From Scybalenecus merdavium (GTDB lineage: Bacteria; Bacillota; Clostridia; Oscillospirales; Acutalibacteraceae), in the NCBI GenBank assembly GCA_018714405.1, contig DVNM01000018.1, positions 1 to 38,382 of the forward strand: 38,382 nt of DNA, in the 5' to 3' direction. The notes under the pieces were generated by a model that made no database searches, was not told the DNA's origin, and saw only the letters and a list, made by a program, of their open reading frames with translations. Position numbers and translations under genes: made by a program. Below are positions 6,983 to 13,780 of this stretch, in pieces. Each line of letters starts with the position of its first letter. The stretch's first letter is position 1.

Positions 6983-9379
6983 TTGCTCATTTCCTTTCTT
7001 GGTTTCAATTTCATCTGCCGGTAGGGCAGTGGTTTGCTCTTTGGCTTCGGGCGCCGTGTTTTGCGCCGGGTCAGTTTTGTCTTTGTCTTTGAAAAAGCGC
7101 AGGCGCAGCGCGTTTGTGACTACACACACGGAGCTCAGGCTCATAGCGGCCGAGCCGATCATTGGGCTTAAGCGGATGCCGAAAGCAGGGAAGAGCGCGC
7201 CGGCGGCGACCGGAATGCCCAGAATGTTGTAAAAGAACGCCCAAAACAGGTTCATCTTAATGTTGCGGATGACCGCCTTGCTTAGCGCAATGGCAGTGGC
7301 AACGTCCTCCAGCGAGTTTTTCATCAGCACAACGTCGGCCGAGTCGATCGCAATGTCGGTGCCTGCGCCGATCGCCATGCCGATGTCTGCGCGCATCAGT
7401 GCCGGCGCGTCGTTGATGCCGTCGCCCACCATGATGACCTTGCGTCCCTGTTCCTGCAGGCGGCGGATCTGTGCCTCTTTCTCGGTCGGCAGCACGTCGG
7501 AAACGGCCTCTTCGATCTGCAGCTTTTCCTGAATGGCCTGTGCCGTCTGGCGATTGTCGCCGGTCAGCATAATGACGTGCAGACCCATTTTTTTAAACCG
7601 GTCTATCGCGTGTATGCTGGATTCTTTTACCGTGTCGGCCACCGCGATCACGCCGGCGATTTTGCCGTTTAACGCAAATAGCAGCGGCGTTTTTCCGGCT
7701 TTGGAAAGGCGGTTCGCTGCGGCCTCGGCCGGTTTCCAGTCCATGCCCGCTTCCTGAAACAGTGCGGCGTTGCCGGCCAGCACTTCGCCCTGCGGCAGCT
7801 TGGCACGGATGCCGCGCCCGGCGATCGCCTCGAAGCGCTCGGCTTTTTGGATGGCGATGCCTTTTTCGCCGGCATACTGCGTTACGGCGCCGGCCAGCGG
7901 ATGTTCGCTCAGCGCTTCTGCGCTTGCCGCCAGTGTCAAAAAGGTGGTTTCATCTATCGATTTGTCTAAAATCTCTACGTCGGTCACGGCCGGTTTGCCG
8001 GAGGTGATGGTGCCGGTTTTGTCCAGCACGATCGTGTCGGCGTTATGCAGGTTTTCGAGACTCTCGGCCGATTTGATCAAAATGCCGTATTCGGCGGCTT
8101 TGCCGGTGCCCACCATGATCGCGACCGGCGTGGCCAGGCCAAGCGCACACGGGCACGAGATCACCAGCACGGAAATAGCGTTCGACAGCGCAAATTCAAA
8201 GCCCTCGCCGGCGATCAGCCAGACAATGGCGGTCACCAGCGCAATGGCCATGACGACCGGTACAAATACGGCGCTGACCTTGTCGGCCAGGCGGGCGATC
8301 GGCGCTTTGGAATTGCCGGCCTCGTCCACCAGCCGAATGATCTGCGCCAGGGTCGTGTCGTTGCCGACCTTGGAGGCCGTAAAGCGAAACGAGCCGTTTT
8401 TGTTGATCGTGGCCGAGATCACCTCGTCGCCGGGATTTTTTTCCACCGGAATGCTTTCGCCGGTGATGGCGGCCTGGTCCACATAGCCGCTGCCCTCCTG
8501 CACGGTACCGTCTACCGGGATGACTTCGCCGGGGCGGATCACAACGGTGTCGCCGGCTTTGATCTTTTCGGCCGGGATGCGTTTTTCTTCGCCGTTTACA
8601 AGCACAGTTGCGGTTTTCGGCGTCAGGTCGACCAGCTTGCCGAGTGCGTCGGAGGTTTTGGATTTGGACCTCGCTTCCAGATATTTGCCCACGGTGACCA
8701 GCGTCAGGATCATGGCGGCCGACTCAAAATAGAGCGCGTGGGCGTACTCGTGCACCACAGCCATGTCGCCGTGGCCGAAGCCGTAGGCCATCTTGAACAT
8801 GGCGAACAGCCCGTATACAAACGATGCGCCGGCGCCGATCGCTACAAGGGAATCCATGTTCGGCGCGCGTTTGACAAGCGCTTTGAACCCGCGTGTGAAA
8901 AACGCACGGTTCAGGAATAAAACCGGTATGGTCAAAAGCAGCTGCACAAGGGCCGAGATCAGCGCGTTTTCCGTGCCGTCTAAAAACGGCAGCATCGGCA
9001 GGGGCAGCATGTGTCCCATGGCCACATACATCAGCGGGATCAGGATCACGACCGAACTGATCAGGCGTGTTTTCATGGCTTTTGTGGAACGGTTGGTTCT
9101 GGCCTTTCGGTCTTCCCATTCTTTTTTGAAAGAGCCGGCTTCGGTCGTATCGTCACCGGCCTTTTTTTCTGCGCTTTCGGCGCCGTAGCCGATGTTTTCC
9201 ACAGCGTGGATGATGTCGCTTTCTTTTACTTTGCTTTCGTCGTACGACACGGTCATCTGGTTGGCCAGCAGGCTGACATTTACGTCCTGTGTGCCGTCCA
9301 GCTTGCGCACACAGCGCTCTACATTTGCCTGGCAGGCGGCGCAGGTCATGCCGCTGACGTTGAATTTTTCGGTTTTCAT
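6767..9379 (-). CDS. copA: Copper-translocating P1B-type ATPase with C-terminal CopZ-like domain
   Basis: Membrane copper exporter of 870 residues. An N-terminal heavy-metal-associated domain has GMTCAAC (Cys13, Cys16). Transmembrane helices follow from about residue 105. The actuator motif TGES, the membrane CPC metal site (Cys409-Cys411), the phosphorylated Asp453 in DKTGT, SEHPL, and GDGINDAPA are all present. After the last helices a linker of about 50 residues leads to a second metal-binding domain with GMMCNHC (Cys811, Cys814). That domain begins at Met800 with its own Shine-Dalgarno sequence, so it looks like a fused copZ. The gene starts 15 bases after csoR, with GAAGGTG upstream, and shares its copper-controlled promoter. 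Copper specificity rests on CPC and on csoR linkage. Confidence 0.95.
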   Translation of the reverse strand: MKTEKFNVSGMTCAACQANVERCVRKLDGTQDVNVSLLANQMTVSYDESKVKESDIIHAVENIGYGAESAEKKAGDDTTEAGSFKKEWEDRKARTNRSTKAMKTRLISSVVILIPLMYVAMGHMLPLPMLPFLDGTENALISALVQLLLTIPVLFLNRAFFTRGFKALVKRAPNMDSLVAIGAGASFVYGLFAMFKMAYGFGHGDMAVVHEYAHALYFESAAMILTLVTVGKYLEARSKSKTSDALGKLVDLTPKTATVLVNGEEKRIPAEKIKAGDTVVIRPGEVIPVDGTVQEGSGYVDQAAITGESIPVEKNPGDEVISATINKNGSFRFTASKVGNDTTLAQIIRLVDEAGNSKAPIARLADKVSAVFVPVVMAIALVTAIVWLIAGEGFEFALSNAISVLVISCPCALGLATPVAIMVGTGKAAEYGILIKSAESLENLHNADTIVLDKTGTITSGKPAVTDVEILDKSIDETTFLTLAASAEALSEHPLAGAVTQYAGEKGIAIQKAERFEAIAGRGIRAKLPQGEVLAGNAALFQEAGMDWKPAEAAANRLSKAGKTPLLFALNGKIAGVIAVADTVKESSIHAIDRFKKMGLHVIMLTGDNRQTAQAIQEKLQIEEAVSDVLPTEKEAQIRRLQEQGRKVIMVGDGINDAPALMRADIGMAIGAGTDIAIDSADVVLMKNSLEDVATAIALSKAVIRNIKMNLFWAFFYNILGIPVAAGALFPAFGIRLSPMIGSAAMSLSSVCVVTNALRLRFFKDKDKTDPAQNTAPEAKEQTTALPADEIETKKGNEQMKKILTVEGMMCNHCKMHVENALKGVDGVADAQVNLEQKTAEVTLAKDVADDALTAAVKDAGYEVTGCKNA

Positions 9380-9394
9380 ACCGTCACCTTCTTG

Positions 9395-9739
9395 TTACTT
9401 GATCTTTTTGATCAGGTCGAGCGTCTCGTCCATAATGTCCGGGTTGCCGGCCTTGACCTCTTCGGTCACACACGTTTCCAGGTGGTCTTTCAATACAATG
9501 TAACCAAAGCTTTGCAGTGCGCTCTCGACCGCCGCCACCTGCACCAATACGTCGCCGCAGTAGCGGTTTTCGTCGATCATTTTTTTGATGCCGCCCAGCT
9601 GGCCGATCATGCGGTTCAAGCGGTTTTGCAAAAGCTTTTGCGCTTCGGCGCTGCGCGGCGTAGCTTTTTGGTGGCAGCAGGCGGATCCGTTTTTTCTATC
9701 TGTCGTATTGGCTGTGCTGCAGCCGTTTCCTTTGCTCAT
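9395..9739 (-). CDS. csoR: Copper-sensing transcriptional repressor CsoR
   Basis: DNA-binding repressor released by Cu(I), 114 residues from the ATG at 9739, which has AAAGGAGC eight bases upstream. A longer frame starting at 9817 would run through the promoter and is rejected. The all-helical DUF156 core has Cys61, His86 and Cys90, the exact C-x24-H-x3-C spacing of CsoR copper ligands. The N-terminal tail adds Cys7 and a CysCysHis group at 21-23, which may bind extra metal. It is the first gene of the csoR-copA operon and its promoter contains a CsoR-type palindrome, so it should regulate itself and copA. Confidence 0.93.
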   Translation of the reverse strand: MSKGNGCSTANTTDRKNGSACCHQKATPRSAEAQKLLQNRLNRMIGQLGGIKKMIDENRYCGDVLVQVAAVESALQSFGYIVLKDHLETCVTEEVKAGNPDIMDETLDLIKKIK

Positions 9740-9784
9740 TTTATTCGCTCCTTTAAATACCCAGTACCGGTATCTTGCTTTTAT

Positions 9785-9811
9785 CTTATACCCTGGTGGG
9801 GTATTTGTCAA
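9785..9811 (-). promoter_or_regulatory. csoR-copA promoter with CsoR operator
   Basis: On the minus strand TTGACA (9806-9811) and TATAAG (9785-9790) are 15 bases apart. Between and over them lies ATACCCTGGTGGGGTAT (9788-9804), a palindrome with arms ATACCC/GGGTAT. C/G-rich tracts flanked by TA are typical of CsoR operators. A bound repressor would sit between -35 and -10. Confidence 0.8.
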
Positions 9812-10049
9812 GTGCATTTTGCGATGTTTTTAATTGCCAATAACGCAGTGGGTTTATATGGTATGCGATGCTAAACGCCGGCGCTAATGCAAAAGCGCTG
9901 TTTGACTGCTGCTTAATATGGCTTTTGTGTATGACGATGTTGTGGTGCCCCATGCGTCTCATTTTATTCGGCATTTATAAAACATGGGCGGTCTGATCGC
10001 AGCAAATTTGGAGTGCAACCGATTTTTCTGAAAACTGCTAAGATTTTTC
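9812..10049. other. Gene-free stretch between csoR promoter and tRNA-Val promoter
   Basis: Together with flanking control sites, about 380 bases separate csoR from the tRNA. I see no reading frame with a ribosome binding site and no convincing hairpin or promoter in this part. Confidence 0.5.
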
Positions 10050-10078
10050 TTGCAATTCGTAAAAGCATCGTGTATAAT
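10050..10078 (+). promoter_or_regulatory. Promoter of tRNA-Val(CAC)
   Basis: TTGCAA (10050-10055), 17-base spacer, TATAAT (10073-10078). Transcription would begin near 10085, about 33 bases before the mature tRNA. Confidence 0.8.
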
Positions 10079-10089
10079 ATAACACGTCA

Positions 10090-10112
10090 GCGAAAGAGAA
10101 AAGCTCTTTCGC
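10090..10112 (+). other. Hairpin in the tRNA-Val 5' leader
   Basis: GCGAAAGAG (10090-10098) pairs with CTCTTTCGC (10104-10112) around a 5-base loop. It ends five bases before the tRNA. It may guide 5' processing or be a leftover structure. Confidence 0.6.
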
Positions 10113-10117
10113 AGTAC

Positions 10118-10194
10118 GGAGGCGTAGCTCAGCTGGTTAGAGCGTTCGGTTCACATCCGAAAGGTCGAGGGTTCGAGTCCCCCCGTCTCCACCA
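10118..10194 (+). tRNA. tRNA-Val (anticodon CAC)
   Basis: Full cloverleaf with acceptor GGAGGCG/CGTCTCC, a D arm GCTC...GAGC, anticodon stem TTCGG/CCGAA and loop TTCACAT, giving anticodon CAC for codon GUG. The T arm has loop TTCGAGT. CCA is encoded. The T stem (10167-10171 with 10179-10183) has one A-C mismatch at its second pair, which is mildly unusual. Confidence 0.93.
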
Positions 10195-10196
10195 GT

Positions 10197-10230
10197 GCAC
10201 CGTATCTTGTTAAGGATACGGTGCTTTTTG
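10197..10230 (+). terminator. tRNA-Val terminator
   Basis: GCACCGTATC (10197-10206) pairs with GATACGGTGC (10215-10224), followed by TTTTTG. It starts three bases after the tRNA CCA. Confidence 0.9.
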
Positions 10231-10262
10231 CTATAACTTTCTAAAAAAATGTGTATTCGCCG

Positions 10263-10301
10263 GCAAAGTACAGGATATATGTACTTTGCTTTTTGTTTTT
10301 G
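10263..10301 (+). terminator. Second tandem terminator
   Basis: GCAAAGTACA (10263-10272) pairs with TGTACTTTGC (10280-10289), followed by a long T-rich run. It backs up the first terminator 40 bases upstream and insulates the next gene. Confidence 0.85.
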
Positions 10302-10337
10302 CAGCAATAATCTTATTTTAAGAGAAGCGGGTGCGTA

Positions 10338-10367
10338 TTGCACCGCTGGAATCCTATATGTTATACT
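10338..10367 (+). promoter_or_regulatory. Promoter of the QueG-like gene
   Basis: TTGCAC (10338-10343), 18-base spacer, TATACT (10362-10367). The -35 is part of a small palindrome GTGCGTATTGCAC (10331-10343). Confidence 0.55.
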
Positions 10368-10401
10368 ATAAATAACGAATGGGCGTCTGGAGGTGCAGGC
10401 C

Positions 10402-11109
10402 GTGCAGCAGAACAACCTGGTTATATCCGAGTGGCTGAAGGTCAAAGGCGTTTCTTTGGTTGGCTTTGCCGACCTGCACGGGGTGGATGCCGCCGAAAAG
10501 CAGAATATGCCTTACGGCGTTTGCATTGCAATCGCGCTGAACGTGTTTCCCAGTGTAGGCGATACGCCGTCGCCTGCTTATTATACGGAGTATAAGGAAG
10601 TATCTGCCCGGCTGAAAGAGATCAGCCTGGAACTCGAAGACAAAATTCAATCCCTCGGTTACCGCGCCGTTTCCCTGGCGCGCGAAAAGCAGAACCGGCA
10701 CTTTGTCACGCCGCTGCCGTTTAAAACGCTGGCCACCCGTTCCGGCCTTGGCTGGATCGGCCGTTCGGCTGTGCTGGTGACCCGGGAGTACGGCGCCGCT
10801 GTGCGCTTAAACGGCGTGATCACCGACATGCCGTTTCAGACCGGCACGCCGGTCACCGCGTCTTTTTGCGGCGATTGCCATGCCTGTGTGGATGCCTGCC
10901 CGGGCCGTGCCGTCAAAGGGGAACTTTGGTCTGTGGGCACAAAGCGCAGCCGCCTTTTAAATCCGTACAAGTGCAGCAGAACTGTTGGTAAACGCGGCAA
11001 ACGTATCGGTGTGACCGACGGCAGCTGCGGCGTTTGCCTGGCCGTCTGCCCGTGGACGAAAAAATATATCGAAAAACGCCGGGCTGATGCAAGTGCCCCT
11101 GAATCTTAG
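10402..11109 (+). CDS. Short QueG-like 4Fe-4S double-cluster protein
   Basis: Cytosolic Fe-S protein of 235 residues related to epoxyqueuosine reductase (QueG), which reduces epoxyqueuosine in tRNA. The middle has SGLGWIGRSAVLVTREYG, typical of the family. Two four-Cys groups follow: CGDCHACVDACPG near residues 156-168 and CGVCLAVCPW near residues 213-222, with a lone Cys between, forming two [4Fe-4S] sites. It is far shorter than QueG (about 380), lacks the C-terminal HEAT-type region and has a reduced N-terminal domain, so it may be a family member of other function. The GTG at 10402 is preferred because GGAGGTG lies six to nine bases upstream; a GTG at 10393 overlaps that site. It is a single-gene unit. 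Confidence 0.75.
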   Translation: MQQNNLVISEWLKVKGVSLVGFADLHGVDAAEKQNMPYGVCIAIALNVFPSVGDTPSPAYYTEYKEVSARLKEISLELEDKIQSLGYRAVSLAREKQNRHFVTPLPFKTLATRSGLGWIGRSAVLVTREYGAAVRLNGVITDMPFQTGTPVTASFCGDCHACVDACPGRAVKGELWSVGTKRSRLLNPYKCSRTVGKRGKRIGVTDGSCGVCLAVCPWTKKYIEKRRADASAPES

Positions 11110-11144
11110 CTTTAAACTGTCAGCAAAATAATTTTTACAGAATA

Positions 11145-11170
11145 AAAAGCGCCCAAATCCGGGCGCTTTT
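11145..11170 (+). terminator. Terminator after the QueG-like gene
   Basis: AAAAGCGCCC and GGGCGCTTTT pair around six bases. It could work on both strands. Confidence 0.88.
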
Positions 11171-11176
11171 GTCGTC

Positions 11177-11205
11177 TTGCAATCGTTTCTTCTTTTTGCT
11201 ACAAT
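11177..11205 (+). promoter_or_regulatory. Promoter of the two-component system genes
   Basis: TTGCAA (11177-11182), 17-base spacer, TACAAT (11200-11205). Transcription would start near 11212, with a 17-base leader holding GAGGTGAAA. Confidence 0.7.
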
Positions 11206-11228
11206 AAAACCGTCTTTGAGGTGAAATT

Positions 11229-11900
11229 ATGTACAAAATTTTCATAGTGGAAGATGACGCCGGCATCGCCTCAGCCGTGGCGCGCCAGGCCGAGGCGTGG
11301 GGGCTCGAGGCAAAGTGTGTGCAAGACTTTCAAAATGTGCTGACCGAGTTTCTGGCGTACCAGCCGCACCTGGTGCTGCTCGACATCGGGCTGCCGTTTT
11401 TCAACGGTTACTACTGGTGCGAAAAGATCCGCGCTGTCTCCAGCGTGCCGATTCTGTTCCTTTCTTCCGCGTCGGACAATATGAACATCGTTATGGCCAT
11501 GAATATGGGCGCCGACGATTTTATTGCCAAGCCGTTTGACCAAAACGTGCTCGCGGCTAAGATCCGCGCCATGCTGCGGCGAACCTATGACTTTGCGCCG
11601 GCCGCGCCGGTGATGGAGCACCGCGGCGCACTGCTGAGCACCGGCGACAATACTTTGACCTATCAGGGTGAAAAAATAGAGTTAAGCAAAAACGAGTACC
11701 GCATTTTGCTGGTTTTGATGAAAGACAAGGGCAAGGTCGTCAGCCGTGAAAAGCTGATGCAAAGCCTGTGGGAGACTGACAGTTTCGTGGACGATAACAC
11801 GCTGACGGTCAATGTCAACCGCCTGCGCAAAAAACTGGAGGCCGCCGGATTGCACGATTTTATCAAAACAAAGTTCGGCGTCGGCTATATTGTGGAGTAG
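11229..11900 (+). CDS. OmpR-family response regulator (BceR-like)
   Basis: Cytosolic DNA-binding regulator of 223 residues. The receiver domain occupies residues 1-115, with acidic EDD at 8-10, phospho-acceptor Asp52 in LLDIGLPFF, and the conserved Lys in AKPF. The C-terminal winged-helix domain (about 130-223) contains LSKNEYRILLVLMKDKGKVV and VNRLRKKLE. Its partner kinase starts seven bases downstream, and a Bce-type transporter follows. In such modules the regulator activates transporter genes when antimicrobial peptides are sensed. Its likely binding boxes lie upstream of the ABC ATPase gene. Peptide specificity cannot be told from sequence. Confidence 0.92.
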   Translation: MYKIFIVEDDAGIASAVARQAEAWGLEAKCVQDFQNVLTEFLAYQPHLVLLDIGLPFFNGYYWCEKIRAVSSVPILFLSSASDNMNIVMAMNMGADDFIAKPFDQNVLAAKIRAMLRRTYDFAPAAPVMEHRGALLSTGDNTLTYQGEKIELSKNEYRILLVLMKDKGKVVSREKLMQSLWETDSFVDDNTLTVNVNRLRKKLEAAGLHDFIKTKFGVGYIVE

Positions 11901-11907
11901 GGGATTT

Positions 11908-12900
11908 ATGCGATTCTTTTTCAACTATTTAAAAAAACGGCGCCTGGAGATCATCGTGTTTTTGCTGTTCGTGCTCATCTTTTTGGTCACGTTTTTGCTT
12001 TACGATCTGCCGGTCGGCGCCGTGGTCTATCCGGCCGTTTTGTGCGCTGCAGCCGGCGCGGCTATACTGGTTTATGACTTTCTGAAAGCCAAAAAACGCC
12101 ATGAAAAGCTGGAAAAACTGGCGCATCTTTCGGCGCAGCTGATCGATTCGCTGCCGTCCGCCGTTTCGCAGGATGACGAGGATTACCAGAAAATCATTTT
12201 GCACCTGAAGGACGAGCAGCGTTTTTTGGCTACGCAGTCTGACCGCAGGTATGCGGATATGATCGAATATTACACCGTCTGGGTGCACCAGATCAAAACG
12301 CCGATCGCCTCCATGCGCCTGACTTTGCAAAATGAGGACTCGCCGCTTGCGCGCAGCATCCGCGACGATTTGTTCCGCATTGAGCAGTATGTCGAAATGG
12401 TGCTTTGCTATCTGCGCCTGGATAGCGACACGACCGATTTTGTGATCGCTGAAGTGGATCTCGACAAAATACTTCGCCAGGCGTTTCGGCGCTTTTCGGG
12501 GCAGTTTATTTCCAAAAAGCTGACGCTCCATTACACGCCCGTGCACGAGCCGGTTCTGACGGATGAAAAGTGGCTGCTTTTTGTGATCGAGCAGCTGCTT
12601 TCAAACGCCGTAAAGTATACGCCGGCAGGCGGCGTCATCACGGTCACGCTCGACCAGGACGGCGTGCTCGTTCTGCAGGACACCGGCATCGGCATTGCGC
12701 CCGGTGATCTGCCGCGCGTTTTTGAACGCGGTTACACCGGCCTGAACGGCCGCACCGACAAGCGCGCAAGCGGCCTTGGGCTGTACCTTTGCAAGCGCAT
12801 TTGCCAAAATCTGCGCCACGCCATCCGCGTTACATCTGCGCCGGGGCAGGGTACGGCTGTGTACCTGACCTTGCGCCGCGACAAGCTGGAAATCGAGTAA
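11908..12900 (+). CDS. Intramembrane-sensing histidine kinase (BceS-like)
   Basis: Membrane kinase of 330 residues. Two transmembrane helices (about residues 13-32 and 38-58) are joined by a loop of only a few residues, so there is no real extracellular sensor. This is the mark of BceS-type kinases that sense through the transporter. The phospho-acceptor is His127 in HQIKTPIASMRL. The ATPase domain has EQLLSNAVKYTP (N box), DTGIGI (G1) and SGLGLYLCK (G2). The ATG at 11908 follows GGGGATTT closely and fits the family; a longer in-frame stretch upstream overlaps the regulator. It forms an operon with the regulator and lies ahead of the transporter promoter. Confidence 0.92.
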   Translation: MRFFFNYLKKRRLEIIVFLLFVLIFLVTFLLYDLPVGAVVYPAVLCAAAGAAILVYDFLKAKKRHEKLEKLAHLSAQLIDSLPSAVSQDDEDYQKIILHLKDEQRFLATQSDRRYADMIEYYTVWVHQIKTPIASMRLTLQNEDSPLARSIRDDLFRIEQYVEMVLCYLRLDSDTTDFVIAEVDLDKILRQAFRRFSGQFISKKLTLHYTPVHEPVLTDEKWLLFVIEQLLSNAVKYTPAGGVITVTLDQDGVLVLQDTGIGIAPGDLPRVFERGYTGLNGRTDKRASGLGLYLCKRICQNLRHAIRVTSAPGQGTAVYLTLRRDKLEIE

Positions 12901-12908
12901 AAAAGGCG

Positions 12909-12948
12909 CTTCTTACAAAAGTGTAAGAAGTTACGGGGGAAATGTAAG
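12909..12948 (+). promoter_or_regulatory. Probable response-regulator boxes upstream of the transporter genes
   Basis: The palindrome TTACA-AAAG-TGTAA (12913-12926) sits in a larger inverted repeat CTTCTTAC/GTAAGAAG. TGTAAG occurs at 12922-12927 and again at 12943-12948, 21 bases apart, about two helical turns. The boxes lie roughly 45-70 bases before the predicted start, where OmpR-family activators bind. Confidence 0.65.
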
Positions 12949-12981
12949 GCAAATCGATGGCCTTGCGTTTCCCTTTCTTGC

Positions 12982-12987
12982 TATACT
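12982..12987 (+). promoter_or_regulatory. -10 element of the Bce-type transporter promoter
   Basis: TATACT at 12982-12987 has no good -35 at 17 bases (GGCCTT), as expected for a promoter that needs an activator. Transcription would start near 12994, ahead of the AAGGAG ribosome site at 13001. Confidence 0.6.
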
Positions 12988-13015
12988 TGGAGCTGCAGGA
13001 AAGGAGAAATGCACA

Positions 13016-13780
13016 ATGAGTATTCTGCAAGTCAATGCACTTAAAAAAATCTATTCCACCCGTTTCGGCGGCAACCAGGTCATGGCGCTGCGCAACGTCA
13101 CGTTCAGTGTAGAGCAGGGCGAATATGTGGCCATCATGGGCGAGTCCGGCGCCGGCAAAACAACCCTTTTAAACATTTTAGCCGCGCTCGACCGGCCGAC
13201 CTCCGGCCAGGTGATGCTGGCCGGTAAGGACGTTTCGTCCATCCGTGAAAAGGACATTGCGGCCTTCCGCCGCGACAACATCGGCTTTGTGTTTCAGGAT
13301 TTCAGTTTGCTGGACACGTTTTCGGTAGAGGACAATATTTACCTGCCTCTGGTGCTGGCCGGCAAGTCGTATGAGGAAATGCACCGTCTGCTGCCGCCGA
13401 TCGCCGAAACGCTCGGCATTACCGATCTGTTAAAAAAATATCCCTACGAGATCTCAGGCGGTCAGAAGCAGCGTGTCGCCGTTGCCCGCGCGATCATTAC
13501 CGATCCGAAAATTATTCTGGCCGACGAGCCGACCGGTGCGCTGGACTCCAAGGCGACCGACGAGCTGCTGCGCCTGTTTGAAACGATCAACCAGGCCGGC
13601 CATACGATCGTGATGGTCACGCACTCTGTGAAAGCGGCCAGCCACGCCGGGCGCGTGCTGTTTATTAAAGACGGCGAGGTCTTCCACCAGCTTTACCGCG
13701 GCGGCTGCACCGACGAGCAGTTTTATCAGAAGATCTCCGACACGCTTACGATGCTGGCAACGGGCGGTGATGTTTTATGA
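13016..13780 (+). CDS. ABC transporter ATPase (BceA-like)
   Basis: Cytosolic ATPase of 254 residues in the MacB/LolD/BceA group. Walker A is GESGAGKTT near residues 42-50, followed by a Q-loop FVFQDFSLLDTFSVEDN, the signature SGGQKQRVAVARA, Walker B ILADEPTGALDSK and the H-loop VTHS. The C-terminus extends some 25 residues beyond the core. AAGGAG precedes the ATG by ten bases. It overlaps the permease gene by 4 bases. With the permease it forms a transporter that protects against, and signals the presence of, cell-wall-active peptides; this role comes from family knowledge. Confidence 0.93.
   Translation: MSILQVNALKKIYSTRFGGNQVMALRNVTFSVEQGEYVAIMGESGAGKTTLLNILAALDRPTSGQVMLAGKDVSSIREKDIAAFRRDNIGFVFQDFSLLDTFSVEDNIYLPLVLAGKSYEEMHRLLPPIAETLGITDLLKKYPYEISGGQKQRVAVARAIITDPKIILADEPTGALDSKATDELLRLFETINQAGHTIVMVTHSVKAASHAGRVLFIKDGEVFHQLYRGGCTDEQFYQKISDTLTMLATGGDVL

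Noticed and set aside
10013..10213. Small plus-strand open frame across the tRNA-Val gene
   Set aside because: The residues GGVAQLVRAFGSHPKGRGFE are the familiar translation of a tRNA gene, not a protein.
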